Assembly: GCF_030295995.1 (NCBI RefSeq)
Contig: NZ_AP027365.1
Coordinates: forward strand, 3,814,066-3,878,065
DNA length: 64,000 bases
Direction: 5' to 3'
DNA from: Thalassotalea hakodatensis
Lineage (GTDB): Bacteria > Pseudomonadota > Gammaproteobacteria > Enterobacterales > Alteromonadaceae
Shown: one piece after another, positions 56,373 through 64,000 of the stretch
How positions within the stretch are numbered: the first letter of the stretch is position 1
Layout of the letters: each line of letters opens with the position of its first letter
Notes under the pieces: model-generated
Told to the model about the DNA's origin: nothing
Database searches by the model: none
Seen by the model: the letters and a program-made list of their open reading frames with translations, nothing else
Made by a program: the position numbers and the translations under genes

Positions 56373-57359
56373 ATGAATATAGCCAAATTCTCAATACTAT
56401 ATATGCTGTTATTCGCGCTACTTTTAGCCGGATGCCAACCCGCTAGCGATGAGCCTATCCAACGATGGCAGCACGCAGCTAATGGTGCTTATGCGGCTAA
56501 TATTTCAGATGACGCAAGCCTGAGTGCCGTCAGTTCAGTGCATCATGGCATTAGTTTATGGGACTTGAAAAACAACGCATTACTTTTTCAATGGTCACAA
56601 CAACAAGACTCAGCCGACAACTTAGTGCTATCGTTAGATATTGCCCACGATAATAGTCATGTATTAACCGCAAGCCGACAAAATTTCTCGTTATGGAAGG
56701 TAAAATCAGGTAAGTCACATGGTTTCTGGCAAATAGATGGTTCCACCATTCGTGATGTTGCTTTATCAAATAATGGTAAAAATATCTTAATTGGAAAAAG
56801 CGATGGAACCGTGGTTCATTTTACGCCATCAACAGGTCGCCGCATTGAGTTTCTAGGCCACCAAGAGAAAGTAAATACGGTTGATATGTTACCAAACGGA
56901 CGTATTGCTTTATCCGGTTCGAATGATTTTGTCGCTTATGTATGGGATACCCAAACTGGACAAGTTATTTACCGTTTTAATCATCCAAGCCGTGTCACTA
57001 TGGTAGCCATTGACCCATATGGTCGTTACGCTTTTACCGCTGATAGTAAAAAATCAGCCAATCTATGGAACCTTAAAACAGGTAAGCTTATTAGCCAATT
57101 ACAATATTCAAATAGACAAGAAGTATTTAGCACCGTGCAATTTTCAAAAGATGGTCATTTACTCGTTACTGGCGCTCCGTCACGCAAGGTAAGTATTTGG
57201 CGTATAAAAGACGGTGAACGCATAACAAGTTGGCGTGTAACACCAAAAGAAGATAATTATCCGGCTAGTGCCGTTGTGTACAGTGTCGCATTTAGCGATA
57301 ATAACCATATTATCACCGAATCATCTTCAGGATATGCAGAATTATGGCAAGCCCAGTAG
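56373..57359 (+). CDS. WD40-repeat lipoprotein
   Basis: The start at 56373 (MNIAKFSILYMLLFALLLAGC) gives a lipobox, LAGC; earlier in-frame ATGs do not, and the ribosome site is weak. 328 aa. About six WD40 blades (for example LWDLKNNALLFQW, VYVWDTQTG-like AYVWDTQTGQVIYRF, NLWNLKTGKLISQL, VSIWRIKDGERI) form a beta-propeller of about 280 residues. Envelope-anchored scaffold, function unknown. Its end overlaps slyX by 16 bp, so the two are translated together. It is divergent from the FKBP gene. Confidence 0.86.
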   Translation: MNIAKFSILYMLLFALLLAGCQPASDEPIQRWQHAANGAYAANISDDASLSAVSSVHHGISLWDLKNNALLFQWSQQQDSADNLVLSLDIAHDNSHVLTASRQNFSLWKVKSGKSHGFWQIDGSTIRDVALSNNGKNILIGKSDGTVVHFTPSTGRRIEFLGHQEKVNTVDMLPNGRIALSGSNDFVAYVWDTQTGQVIYRFNHPSRVTMVAIDPYGRYAFTADSKKSANLWNLKTGKLISQLQYSNRQEVFSTVQFSKDGHLLVTGAPSRKVSIWRIKDGERITSWRVTPKEDNYPASAVVYSVAFSDNNHIITESSSGYAELWQAQ

Positions 57360-57583
57360 CAGAAGATATAATCAAACAATTAGAACAGAGCATTGAAGCG
57401 CTAGAGTCTCGCAATGCTTTTCAAGACGATGTTATAGAACAACTAAGCCAAGAGCTTACCGTGCATCAAGAAGAACTGTCAGCGTTAAAAGAGCAAATAA
57501 AGCTTTTAATTAACCGCGTTAAGCATCAACAAGCGCCAACACTGATGAGCCTAGAGGATGAGCCACCGCCCCCTCATTATTAA
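57344..57583 (+). CDS. slyX: SlyX family protein
   Basis: 79 aa, a coiled coil (about residues 5-55, IKQLEQSIEALESRNAFQDD) with the family C-terminus EPPPPHY. E. coli SlyX is 72 aa and of unknown function. It overlaps the WD40 lipoprotein gene by 16 bp and lies next to yheV and yheS. In E. coli slyX is also in the fkpA-slyX-yheV neighbourhood, so the order is ancient. Confidence 0.95.
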   Translation: MASPVAEDIIKQLEQSIEALESRNAFQDDVIEQLSQELTVHQEELSALKEQIKLLINRVKHQQAPTLMSLEDEPPPPHY

Positions 57584-57607
57584 AGCGATACAGGCTCAAC
57601 TTTTACA

Positions 57608-57802
57608 CTAGGGCTTAAAAACACCGATGACCTGTTCATTGTTTCTGGTGTCTTTTTCGACGTGTTCTTCAGGTTGACTCATTTGATAGCCACACTTAAC
57701 ACAAGAAACTTTTTCCACATCATGCTCTTTAAACAACGCCATGGTATCTAAGGCATGACATTTGGGACAACTGGCACCCGCTATAAACCTTTTTTTACTC
57801 AT
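57608..57802 (-). CDS. yheV: YheV-like zinc-ribbon protein (DUF2387)
   Basis: 64 aa from the ATG at 57802 (MSKKRFIAGASCPKCHALD), which aligns with E. coli YheV; a GTG four codons upstream is less likely. Two Cys pairs, CPKC (about 12-15) and CVKC (34-37), form a zinc ribbon; the tail EQVIGVFKP is conserved. Function unknown; possibly RNA-binding by fold. It is on the opposite strand, between slyX and yheS. Confidence 0.92.
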   Translation of the reverse strand: MSKKRFIAGASCPKCHALDTMALFKEHDVEKVSCVKCGYQMSQPEEHVEKDTRNNEQVIGVFKP

Positions 57803-57902
57803 CTTTCTTTTCACGATTGAGGTAAATTACCTATATTTTACCTTGAATTACACCTACAGGAAAAGCGACAATACGCGGGTTATTCAATAATTAGGTTGTA
57901 TC

Positions 57903-59795
57903 ATGATCACAGCGATAGAGTTAAGCTTGCACCGAGGGGTAAAAAGTTTAATTGAATCATCAAGTTTTACCATTCATCCAAACCATAAAGTTGGCTTGGT
58001 TGGCGCAAATGGCTGTGGTAAATCATCACTTTTTTCAGCCTTTTTAGGCAAGCTTTCACCAGACGCTGGCGACTTAAGCGTTCCTAGTCAATGGAAAATT
58101 GCCACGGTAAAACAAGAAACCCCGGCGTTAGATTGTTCAGCATTAGAATATGTTATTGATGGAGACACCGAGTACCGAGCCTTTGAAGCGGAGCTTAATT
58201 CAGCGCGCGAGCATAACGATGGCAATAAAGAAGCGACCATTATTAATCAAATTGATAGTATCGGCGGTTACAGTTTACCGGCTCGTGCTGGTGAGCTACT
58301 TCACGGTTTAGGCTTTTTACCCGAGCAACTCGCACTGCCAGTTAAAGAGTTTTCTGGTGGTTGGCGAATGCGCTTAAACTTAGCTCAAGCCCTTATTAGC
58401 CGTTGTGACTTGTTACTACTTGATGAACCTACCAACCATTTAGACTTAGATGCCGTTATTTGGCTGCAAAATTGGTTAAAGCGATTTGATGGTACCTTGA
58501 TACTTATTTCCCATGATCGCGACTTCTTAGACGATGTTATTGGGCAAATACTGCACATCGAGCGTCAAAAAGCCAAATTGTACTCAGGTAATTACACCGC
58601 TTTTGAACGCCAGCGTGCTGAACAACTCGCTCAACAAGATGCACAATTTCAAAAGCAACAAAAAGAAGTGGAACACCTAACCGCCTTTGTCGATCGTTTT
58701 CGTGCTAAGGCAAGTAAAGCAAAACAAGCACAAAGCCGTTTAAAGCGATTACAAAAGCTGCCTGATTTAGCACCCGCACATGTCGATACGCCTTTTAGCT
58801 TTAGCTTCAAAAAACCTGACTATATGCCCTATCCACTGCTATCTATTGAGAAGGCAGCGTGTGGCTATGACCAAAATACAATTATTCTTAACGATACGAA
58901 TATTTCCTTAGTACCTGGTAGTCGAATTGGCTTATTAGGTCGTAACGGTGCAGGTAAGTCGACACTAATTAAATCATTAGCTGGTGATATTGCCTTAGTA
59001 AGTGGTGAAAGATATCGTGCTCAAGAGTTACGTATTGGTTATTTCTCGCAACACCAGCTTGAACAACTTCATATGTCTTCTACCGCAATAGAACACATAT
59101 TACGGGCTAAACCCACCATGACTGATTTAGAGGCCAGAGGTTATCTTGGTCGATTTGGTTTTAGTGGTGACCAAGCACTTGCTGTTGTTAACACCATGTC
59201 TGGTGGAGAAAAAGCACGCCTTGTACTGGCGCTTATTGTACTTGAAAAACCGCAATTATTATTGCTGGATGAGCCGACTAACCATTTAGATTTAGAAATG
59301 CGACAAGCATTAGTACTCGCATTACAGGATTTTGATGGTGCTATCATTCTTATTGCCCATGATCGTTATTTGCTTGAGTCTTGTGTTGATGAGTTTTATT
59401 TAGTTGCTGACGGTAAGGTCACTGAATTTAATGGCGATATTGACGATTATCAAAAATGGTTAACTGATGATAAAAAAACCAATACCAAAACGGCAAAAAG
59501 CGAAGCTACCTTCGATAAAAAACAACATAGACAACAACAGGCTGAGTTACGAAAAAAAGCCGCCCCACTTAAAAAGCAAGCACAAACACTTGAAAATAGA
59601 CTTAGTAACACACAAAACCAATTAGACGATGTAGAGGCAATTCTTGCCGAGAGCGATATTTATCAACCTGAAAATAAACAAAAACTTACAAAACTATTAA
59701 AAGAACAAAGTCAGTTAAAGGCTAATATTGAACATTGTGAAATGGAATGGTTAACCCTTGAAGAAGAAATTGAAAAAATAATGGCTGAGCAATAA
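57903..59795 (+). CDS. yheS: ABC-F family ATPase YheS
   Basis: 630 aa (E. coli YheS 637). Two tandem ABC domains: Walker A GANGCGKSS and GRNGAGKST, signatures FSGGWRMRLNLAQAL and MSGGEKARLVLAL, Walker B LLLLDEPTNHLDL twice. The linker (about 245-290) is the ABC-F P-site motif rich in Lys, Gln and Arg. The C-terminal 100 residues form a coiled coil. No membrane helix; ABC-F proteins act on the ribosome to clear stalls. Phrase ALEYVIDGDTEYR matches YheS rather than Uup or EttA. Confidence 0.95.
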   Translation: MITAIELSLHRGVKSLIESSSFTIHPNHKVGLVGANGCGKSSLFSAFLGKLSPDAGDLSVPSQWKIATVKQETPALDCSALEYVIDGDTEYRAFEAELNSAREHNDGNKEATIINQIDSIGGYSLPARAGELLHGLGFLPEQLALPVKEFSGGWRMRLNLAQALISRCDLLLLDEPTNHLDLDAVIWLQNWLKRFDGTLILISHDRDFLDDVIGQILHIERQKAKLYSGNYTAFERQRAEQLAQQDAQFQKQQKEVEHLTAFVDRFRAKASKAKQAQSRLKRLQKLPDLAPAHVDTPFSFSFKKPDYMPYPLLSIEKAACGYDQNTIILNDTNISLVPGSRIGLLGRNGAGKSTLIKSLAGDIALVSGERYRAQELRIGYFSQHQLEQLHMSSTAIEHILRAKPTMTDLEARGYLGRFGFSGDQALAVVNTMSGGEKARLVLALIVLEKPQLLLLDEPTNHLDLEMRQALVLALQDFDGAIILIAHDRYLLESCVDEFYLVADGKVTEFNGDIDDYQKWLTDDKKTNTKTAKSEATFDKKQHRQQQAELRKKAAPLKKQAQTLENRLSNTQNQLDDVEAILAESDIYQPENKQKLTKLLKEQSQLKANIEHCEMEWLTLEEEIEKIMAEQ

Positions 59796-59906
59796 GCCAT
59801 CTTAAAAATACATTGCTACACTTACTAGAGTACGTTGAGCCTTGCCGTTACATTTCCGCTCAAGTTAAACACGCTCTGAATAATAACAAACCAGAAAGGA
59901 TGTTCT

Positions 59907-60656
59907 ATGAAAAAATTTATGTCATTAGTCACAGTCATGATAATTGCTTGTAGTACAAGCTTTAGTGCCAACTCAGCAGATTTAGAAAAAGGTATTTTCG
60001 AATTGAACCGCGGCGAATTTAAACGCGCAATGGAAGAGTTTAAACCTTTGGTGGAAACAGGTTACGCACCAGCACAATATCAGATGGCATTGATTTATCA
60101 AAACGGTTGGGGATTACCAAAAAACAAAGAAAAAGCACTCGAATTAATGTCAATGGCCGCAGAGCAAAACTATGCGGATGCGCTTTTTTCACTATCGGTA
60201 ATTTATTCCGAAGGTGAAGTAGTCGAAAAAGATCTAAAGAAGGCATTTCAACTGATGGAAAAAGCCGCTAAAAAAGACATCCCTAGCGCGCAATTTAATG
60301 TTGGCGTAATGTACGCTAACGGAACCGGTGTTAATAAAGATTTCTATCAAGCTGCCCAGTGGTATAAAAAAGCAGCGCGGCAAAACTATGTGCTCGCTCA
60401 GTTTAATTTAGCCGGCTTATATTTTGAAGGTGATGGTGTAGAACAAAGCTTAGAGCAATCGTACCTTTGGAACTATATAGCAGCTAAAAGTGGTTATGTT
60501 CCTGCACAAAAAAGCCGAGATATAGACGAACATAAACTCAGCGTTAAGCAAATTCAAGAAACCAGAGAAAAAGCAGAAGCACTATACGCGAACCTAGTTG
60601 AGCAACAAGAGCTCAAAGTAAAAGCACGTGAAGCAAGTAACCAGCTGTTTAACTAA
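59907..60656 (+). CDS. Exported Sel1-repeat protein
   Basis: 249 aa. Signal peptide about 1-23 (MKKFMSLVTVMIIACSTSFS; cut near NSA). Four or five Sel1/TPR-like repeats (residues 30-205) with PAQYQMALIYQNGWGLPKN, ADALFSLSVIYSEGEVVEKD, PSAQFNVGVMYANGTGVNKD and VLAQFNLAGLYFEGDGV. C-terminal helix rich in Lys and Glu. Periplasmic scaffold or interaction protein; partner unknown. Good GAAAGGA ribosome site. A hairpin follows. Confidence 0.88.
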   Translation: MKKFMSLVTVMIIACSTSFSANSADLEKGIFELNRGEFKRAMEEFKPLVETGYAPAQYQMALIYQNGWGLPKNKEKALELMSMAAEQNYADALFSLSVIYSEGEVVEKDLKKAFQLMEKAAKKDIPSAQFNVGVMYANGTGVNKDFYQAAQWYKKAARQNYVLAQFNLAGLYFEGDGVEQSLEQSYLWNYIAAKSGYVPAQKSRDIDEHKLSVKQIQETREKAEALYANLVEQQELKVKAREASNQLFN

Positions 60657-60670
60657 CTCATTCATGACTA

Positions 60671-60703
60671 TGTCACCTACACATTAATAATTTGTAGGTG
60701 ACA
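60671..60703. terminator. Hairpin after the Sel1 gene, weak terminator candidate
   Basis: TGTCACCTACA (60671-60681) pairs with TGTAGGTGACA (60693-60703), 11 bp, 11-nt loop. There is no T-tract on either side, so intrinsic termination is doubtful; Rho or 3'-end stabilisation is possible. Confidence 0.4.
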
Positions 60704-60792
60704 CACGCCTATTATTTGATCTACGTCATAACATGCTTTTTCCATTAATTTAAAATAGCGTTGAAATCGTTATTTTAGTTAAGGAACACGTG

Positions 60793-60921
60793 ATGAACTT
60801 TTTTACCATGTTATTTAATGACCCTATTGTCTACATTTCAATTATTGGCTTAAGTGTGGTACTCGGCATTTGTGGCTTTTATGTCTATTTTTTCATAAAA
60901 AATATTGAACAAAATAATTAG
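60793..60921 (+). CDS. Small single-pass membrane protein, DUF3149-like
   Basis: 42 aa, too short for usual ORF thresholds. Sequence starts MNFFTMLFNDPIVYISIIGL and has one transmembrane helix (about 13-35), then FFIKNIEQNN. AAGGA lies nine bases before the ATG (a GTG three bases earlier is also in reach). The pattern of a short polar N-terminus with 'ndP', one helix and a basic tail resembles DUF3149 proteins of gammaproteobacteria. Function unknown. Expression is supported only by ribosome site and family likeness. Confidence 0.65.
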   Translation: MNFFTMLFNDPIVYISIIGLSVVLGICGFYVYFFIKNIEQNN

Positions 60922-61093
60922 ATAATTGCAAACAAAGCGTAACTCACAGAAGCATTCTCTTTTTTTATGCTGTTCTTTCAGGGCATCACATCCCAGTTTA
61001 TTGTGCGTAAAATAGGCAATATAACGCTGCCTTTGCTATACTGTTCCAGTATTATTGTGATGAACGAAACACATTCTAGAAAAGGTTATTGTG

Positions 61094-61792
61094 ATGGAAC
61101 TATCAGTTAACAATACATCTAATGCGTTGAGTATTATTGAGCGCACACAACAAGAGCGTGAAGAAAAAAGCGAAAAGTTAGCCTCTGGTAAACGCATAAC
61201 TAGTGCTGCCGATGATGCCGATGATGCCGCTGGCTTACAAATTAGTAGTCGACTGACCTCGCAAGTAAACAACTATCAACAACTCAGCGTTAATGCGCAA
61301 GATCAAGTTAACCTCAATAATGTGCAAACCGGTCAACTATCTTCAATTACTGAAAGTTTACAACGTGCGAATGTGTTATCGATTCAATCTGGTAACCCTT
61401 TATCTGATAATAACGCGATTCAAGGTGAGCTCGATCAGTTAACAGAACAAATTAATACCCTTGCTGATAAAGCATTAGGTAATGGCAACTTTGTCTCCGG
61501 TTTAGACGCAAACAACCCGCAAGCGACGCAACAATCAATAGAATCAGCTTTAGCTACCATTTCTGACAATGCCACAACATTAGAGGCTGAAAATAGTACT
61601 CTAGCCGCGCAAGTTAGCACGTACGAAGCGACACAAGTTAATGTAAGTGCAGCCAGATCTCGTATTGAAGATACCGACTATGGGCAAACGAGTAGTGAGC
61701 AACAGCAAGTTGATAGCCAACTACAAGCCGCAGTACTCAATAAAAAAGATGAAGAAACACGTAAAGGGTTACTGATAAACCAATTGGTTTAA
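61094..61792 (+). CDS. Short orphan flagellin-like protein
   Basis: 232 aa from ATG 61094 (AAGG eight bases upstream; a GTG is at 61091). The N-terminal 100 residues carry flagellin D0/D1 features (SEKLASGKRITSAADDA, AAGLQISSRL) and the C-terminus has VSAARSRIEDTDY, where flagellins have ANxxAAxSRIxDxDx. The variable D2/D3 part is nearly absent. A tandem 9-bp repeat (GATGATGCC twice, 61211-61228) inserts DDA before AAGLQIS. No flagellar genes are close by. Could be a minor filament, hook-associated or exported regulatory protein. Confidence 0.85.
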   Translation: MELSVNNTSNALSIIERTQQEREEKSEKLASGKRITSAADDADDAAGLQISSRLTSQVNNYQQLSVNAQDQVNLNNVQTGQLSSITESLQRANVLSIQSGNPLSDNNAIQGELDQLTEQINTLADKALGNGNFVSGLDANNPQATQQSIESALATISDNATTLEAENSTLAAQVSTYEATQVNVSAARSRIEDTDYGQTSSEQQQVDSQLQAAVLNKKDEETRKGLLINQLV

Positions 61793-61921
61793 ATGCCGTT
61801 CTTACCTTCAAAGTGATCATTTATTTAACACACAGTGGCATAGTATCCGTTGTTATAACTATTTGGGTATAATAGGCCAATTCAGTTACACTACTGTGCC
61901 TAGTCATTAATTAACACATTT

Positions 61922-62164
61922 ATGATCATTCCTTTAGATGCTATCGACTCAGACACACTTAATAATATCATTGAAGCATTCATCCTACGTGAAGGCACTG
62001 ATTATGGTGAGCAAGAAGCAAGTATGCTGGAAAAAATAGCGATGGTAAAAATGCAGCTTCAACAAGGAAGAGCCGTTTTGGTTTATTCTGAGCTACACCA
62101 GAACGTTAACATTTTACCGGCAAAACAGTTTAATAAGGTACCTTCTTCATCCGATGATTATTAA
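61922..62164 (+). CDS. yheU: YheU family protein (UPF0270)
   Basis: 80 aa (E. coli YheU 72). Family segments [37 protein letters not shown] and NILPAKQF identify it. Function is unknown. In E. coli it lies in the yheS-yheT-yheU cluster; here yheT is missing between yheS and yheU, replaced by the Sel1, small membrane and flagellin-like genes. Ribosome site is poor in this A+T-rich leader. Confidence 0.94.
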   Translation: MIIPLDAIDSDTLNNIIEAFILREGTDYGEQEASMLEKIAMVKMQLQQGRAVLVYSELHQNVNILPAKQFNKVPSSSDDY

Positions 62165-62225
62165 ATCGCTAGCTGGGATTAGTTAGACACGTCAATACCA
62201 TCCATCACTAATCCCCAAGTTTGAC

Positions 62226-62795
62226 CTATCGAGTAAAGCTTAAGGTAAATACAACCGGTACAGTATGACTTATACTTGGTAAGCCTGCTAATTCTTGCAA
62301 TTTATTAATGCCTTTTACAAGGGCAAAATCTTGCGCTTTAATCAAAATAGGCGCTACGCTTGTGACCACAACTTTATTTTTCGCTAAACGGCTAACATTC
62401 ACCTGTGCATTAATAGTTTGTTTATTATCATGTAACGTCATTTCACCTGTTAAGGTTAACGGTTTGATCTCGCCCATTTTCAGCTTCGAGAGAAATTCAG
62501 GCGATATTTTGCTAGTAAACGTTGCCTTGGGAAACATTTTCGTCGCAAATAAATGCTCTCCCATACGTTGATCACGTATCGGTATATTGGTATTGACGCT
62601 CGCGAGATCAATAGTTAACTCAACATCACCTTTATTTGAAATTTTGGCAGTCAGTGCGCTAAATGTGTGATTTTCAGCAATATGTTCTTTTTTAATCGAA
62701 GTAAAAACTAACGATGATTCATCAGTATTTAGCTGCCAATTAGCCATCGCGGGAAACATCAGTAAACTCGCTAATACGGTAATTATTTTTTTCAT
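62226..62795 (-). CDS. YceI-family periplasmic protein
   Basis: Start at the ATG ending at 62795 (AAGGA nine bases upstream; ATG two codons earlier is possible) giving signal peptide MKKIITVLASLLMFPAMA. 189 aa. Lipocalin-like YceI domain: SSLVFTSIKKEHIAENHTFS, INTNIPIRDQRMGEHLF-type strand ASVNTNIPIRDQRMGEHL, TFTSKISPEFLSK. YceI proteins bind isoprenoid quinone-like lipids. Follows cysQ on the same strand, with 23 bp between stop and start, so it may be co-transcribed. Confidence 0.92.
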   Translation of the reverse strand: MKKIITVLASLLMFPAMANWQLNTDESSLVFTSIKKEHIAENHTFSALTAKISNKGDVELTIDLASVNTNIPIRDQRMGEHLFATKMFPKATFTSKISPEFLSKLKMGEIKPLTLTGEMTLHDNKQTINAQVNVSRLAKNKVVVTSVAPILIKAQDFALVKGINKLQELAGLPSISHTVPVVFTLSFTR

Positions 62796-62818
62796 ATACA
62801 TAAATCCTTCTTGGTAAA

Positions 62819-63637
62819 TTATCGGCGTGCTTGATGTGGAATAATCACATCTTGCCATGGAATGTCGTTCGACCCCAATGAGATGAAGTCAGGATTTAAC
62901 AAGCTATCTCGTCTGTTATAAGACAAGGGGTTAAATTCACTATCAAGAATAGTACCACCCGCTTGCTCTAAAATACATTGGCTGGCTCCTGTATCCCATT
63001 CACCTGTTGGGCCAATTCTTAAGTAACAGTCTGCACCACCTTCAGCTATCAAACAATTTTTTAATGAGCAACTTCCCAATGCAATATGTTGGTATGAAAA
63101 GTCATCGCGTAGATATTGCCCCATGACATTTAATTTTTGTCGACGACTTACCGCCACTTTGATTTCACGCTCATCATCGTACCGTGCCACATTAATTTTT
63201 TCAGTACCCTTTACCTGTTCTTTATAAGCACCTGCCCCTTTTTGCCCAAAATAAGTCATTCGGTGATCGGGCGCGTGAATAACACCGATAACAGGTTTAC
63301 CTTGTTCAATAAGAGCAACATTTACTGCAAAGTCGCCACTTCCGATAATAAATTCACCCGTACCATCAATCGGATCAAGCAACCAATAACGGTTCCAGCC
63401 TTTACGTTTATCAAAGGGTAATGCGCCAACTTCTTCAGAGATGATAGGAATGTTAGGTGTTAATCTTGATAGTTCAGCCATCAGTACATCATTCGCTGCA
63501 ATATCGGCACTTGTTACCGGGCTATTATCTTTTTTCATTTCGGCAGTGAAATCACCTCGAGTATAATGTTTAAGCACTTCTACTCCAGCTTTTTTGCTAC
63601 TATCAATGGCAATTGCTAATAGTGATTCTAAATTCAT
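62819..63637 (-). CDS. cysQ: 3'(2'),5'-bisphosphate nucleotidase
   Basis: 272 aa, inositol-monophosphatase superfamily. Motifs SEEVGALPFD (68-77), WLLDPIDGTGEFI (85-97) with the metal ligands, and the late WDTGASQCILEQAGG. Hydrolyses 3'-phosphoadenosine 5'-phosphate (PAP), the by-product of CysH (33.4-34.2 kb) to AMP. Overlaps nudE by 4 bp (ATGA), a common nudE-cysQ pair in gammaproteobacteria. Confidence 0.95.
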   Translation of the reverse strand: MNLESLLAIAIDSSKKAGVEVLKHYTRGDFTAEMKKDNSPVTSADIAANDVLMAELSRLTPNIPIISEEVGALPFDKRKGWNRYWLLDPIDGTGEFIIGSGDFAVNVALIEQGKPVIGVIHAPDHRMTYFGQKGAGAYKEQVKGTEKINVARYDDEREIKVAVSRRQKLNVMGQYLRDDFSYQHIALGSCSLKNCLIAEGGADCYLRIGPTGEWDTGASQCILEQAGGTILDSEFNPLSYNRRDSLLNPDFISLGSNDIPWQDVIIPHQARR

Positions 63638-64000
63638 CCACCATTCCTTAATTTATCAACGAGTAACATGAGTGCCGCAATACTACGAGCCTCATTGAAA
63701 TCTTCACGTGCGAGTAAATTACCATAATCGTCAACAGGCCAATGTATTAATTCCATCGGTTCGGGTTCATCACCAGGTAACGTTTGCGGATATAAGTCTT
63801 TAGCAATAAATATTTCCATCGTACCGCCAAAGAAAGCCGGTGCCATTGCAACGGTATGCAAAGGTATCAACTGCTTAGCGCCAAACCCCACTTCTTCTTT
63901 TAATTCACGATTAGCAGCTTCTATGGCTGTTTCACCCGGATCAATTAACCCCTTTGGAAAACCAAGTTCATAGCTGTGAGTGCCGGCACAATATTCTTTA
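63634..64000 (-). CDS. nudE: ADP compounds hydrolase NudE, 5'-truncated by window edge
   Basis: The frame is open to the right edge, so the first third lies outside. Visible sequence has the Nudix box (G-x5-E-x7-REL-x-EEVG: the segment starting GLIDPGE and RELKEEVG), and C-terminal segments MAPAFFGGTMEIFIAKDLYP, GDEPEPMELIHWPV and DFNEARSIAALMLL that match NudE. NudE hydrolyses ADP-ribose, AppA and NADH-like compounds. It is upstream of cysQ in the same operon. Confidence 0.93.
   Translation of the reverse strand, partial: KEYCAGTHSYELGFPKGLIDPGETAIEAANRELKEEVGFGAKQLIPLHTVAMAPAFFGGTMEIFIAKDLYPQTLPGDEPEPMELIHWPVDDYGNLLAREDFNEARSIAALMLLVDKLRNGG

Overview
The window reads as chromosomal DNA of a marine gammaproteobacterium of the Alteromonadales, most likely Colwelliaceae (Colwellia/Thalassotalea type). 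This is inferred from the A+T-rich composition by eye, gammaproteobacterial gene sets (fadBA, cysJIH, fbp, rsd, slyX, yheS/yheU/yheV, cysQ-nudE), PEP-CTERM proteins, many c-di-GMP and two-component genes, and dispersed inverted-repeat elements. No rRNA, tRNA, CRISPR array, prophage or intact insertion sequence was seen. Both window edges cut genes: a LysR regulator at the left and nudE at the right.

Layout. 1-5 kb: LysR gene fragment, then a minus-strand signalling operon made of a hybrid-like sensor kinase whose N-terminus matches the plant ethylene receptor domain, a CheY-like regulator and a receiver-GGDEF protein. 5-17 kb: MscS channel, a MocR regulator divergent from an EamA exporter, an exported zinc metalloprotease, fbp, a PEP-CTERM VWA-like protein, Mn-dependent pyrophosphatase, a GNAT protein and a NatAB-like ABC pair. 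17-23 kb: a second PEP-CTERM protein, an exported thioredoxin-fold protein and fadBA. Two copies of a conserved 36-nt block followed by an intrinsic terminator lie here and are the best candidate for an undescribed RNA. 23-29.8 kb: a five-gene MacAB-like export operon with three different adaptor proteins, then a divergent MFS transporter. 29.9-38 kb: a receiver-DUF3369-GGDEF-EAL phosphodiesterase, a TIGR03899 protein and cysJIH.

38-53 kb is more accessory: a membrane-anchored hydrolase, a CadC-like regulator with a beta-propeller divergent from an esterase, a 7TM-DISM diguanylate cyclase, a MITE-like element, a DUF4153 membrane protein, a TetR operon with a near-perfect operator, a LytS/LytTR pair and an ECF sigma/anti-sigma pair. 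53-64 kb returns to conserved housekeeping genes: FAD oxidoreductase, S1/P1 nuclease, rsd, FKBP isomerase, WD40 lipoprotein, slyX, yheV, yheS, a Sel1 protein, a tiny membrane protein, an orphan short flagellin-like protein, yheU, yceI, cysQ and nudE.

Themes. c-di-GMP turnover (two predicted cyclases, one predicted phosphodiesterase), sulfate assimilation (cysJIH, with cysQ removing the PAP by-product), fatty-acid oxidation with a possible 3'-UTR RNA, and envelope or export functions. All calls come from reading the sequence. No database search or folding program was run.
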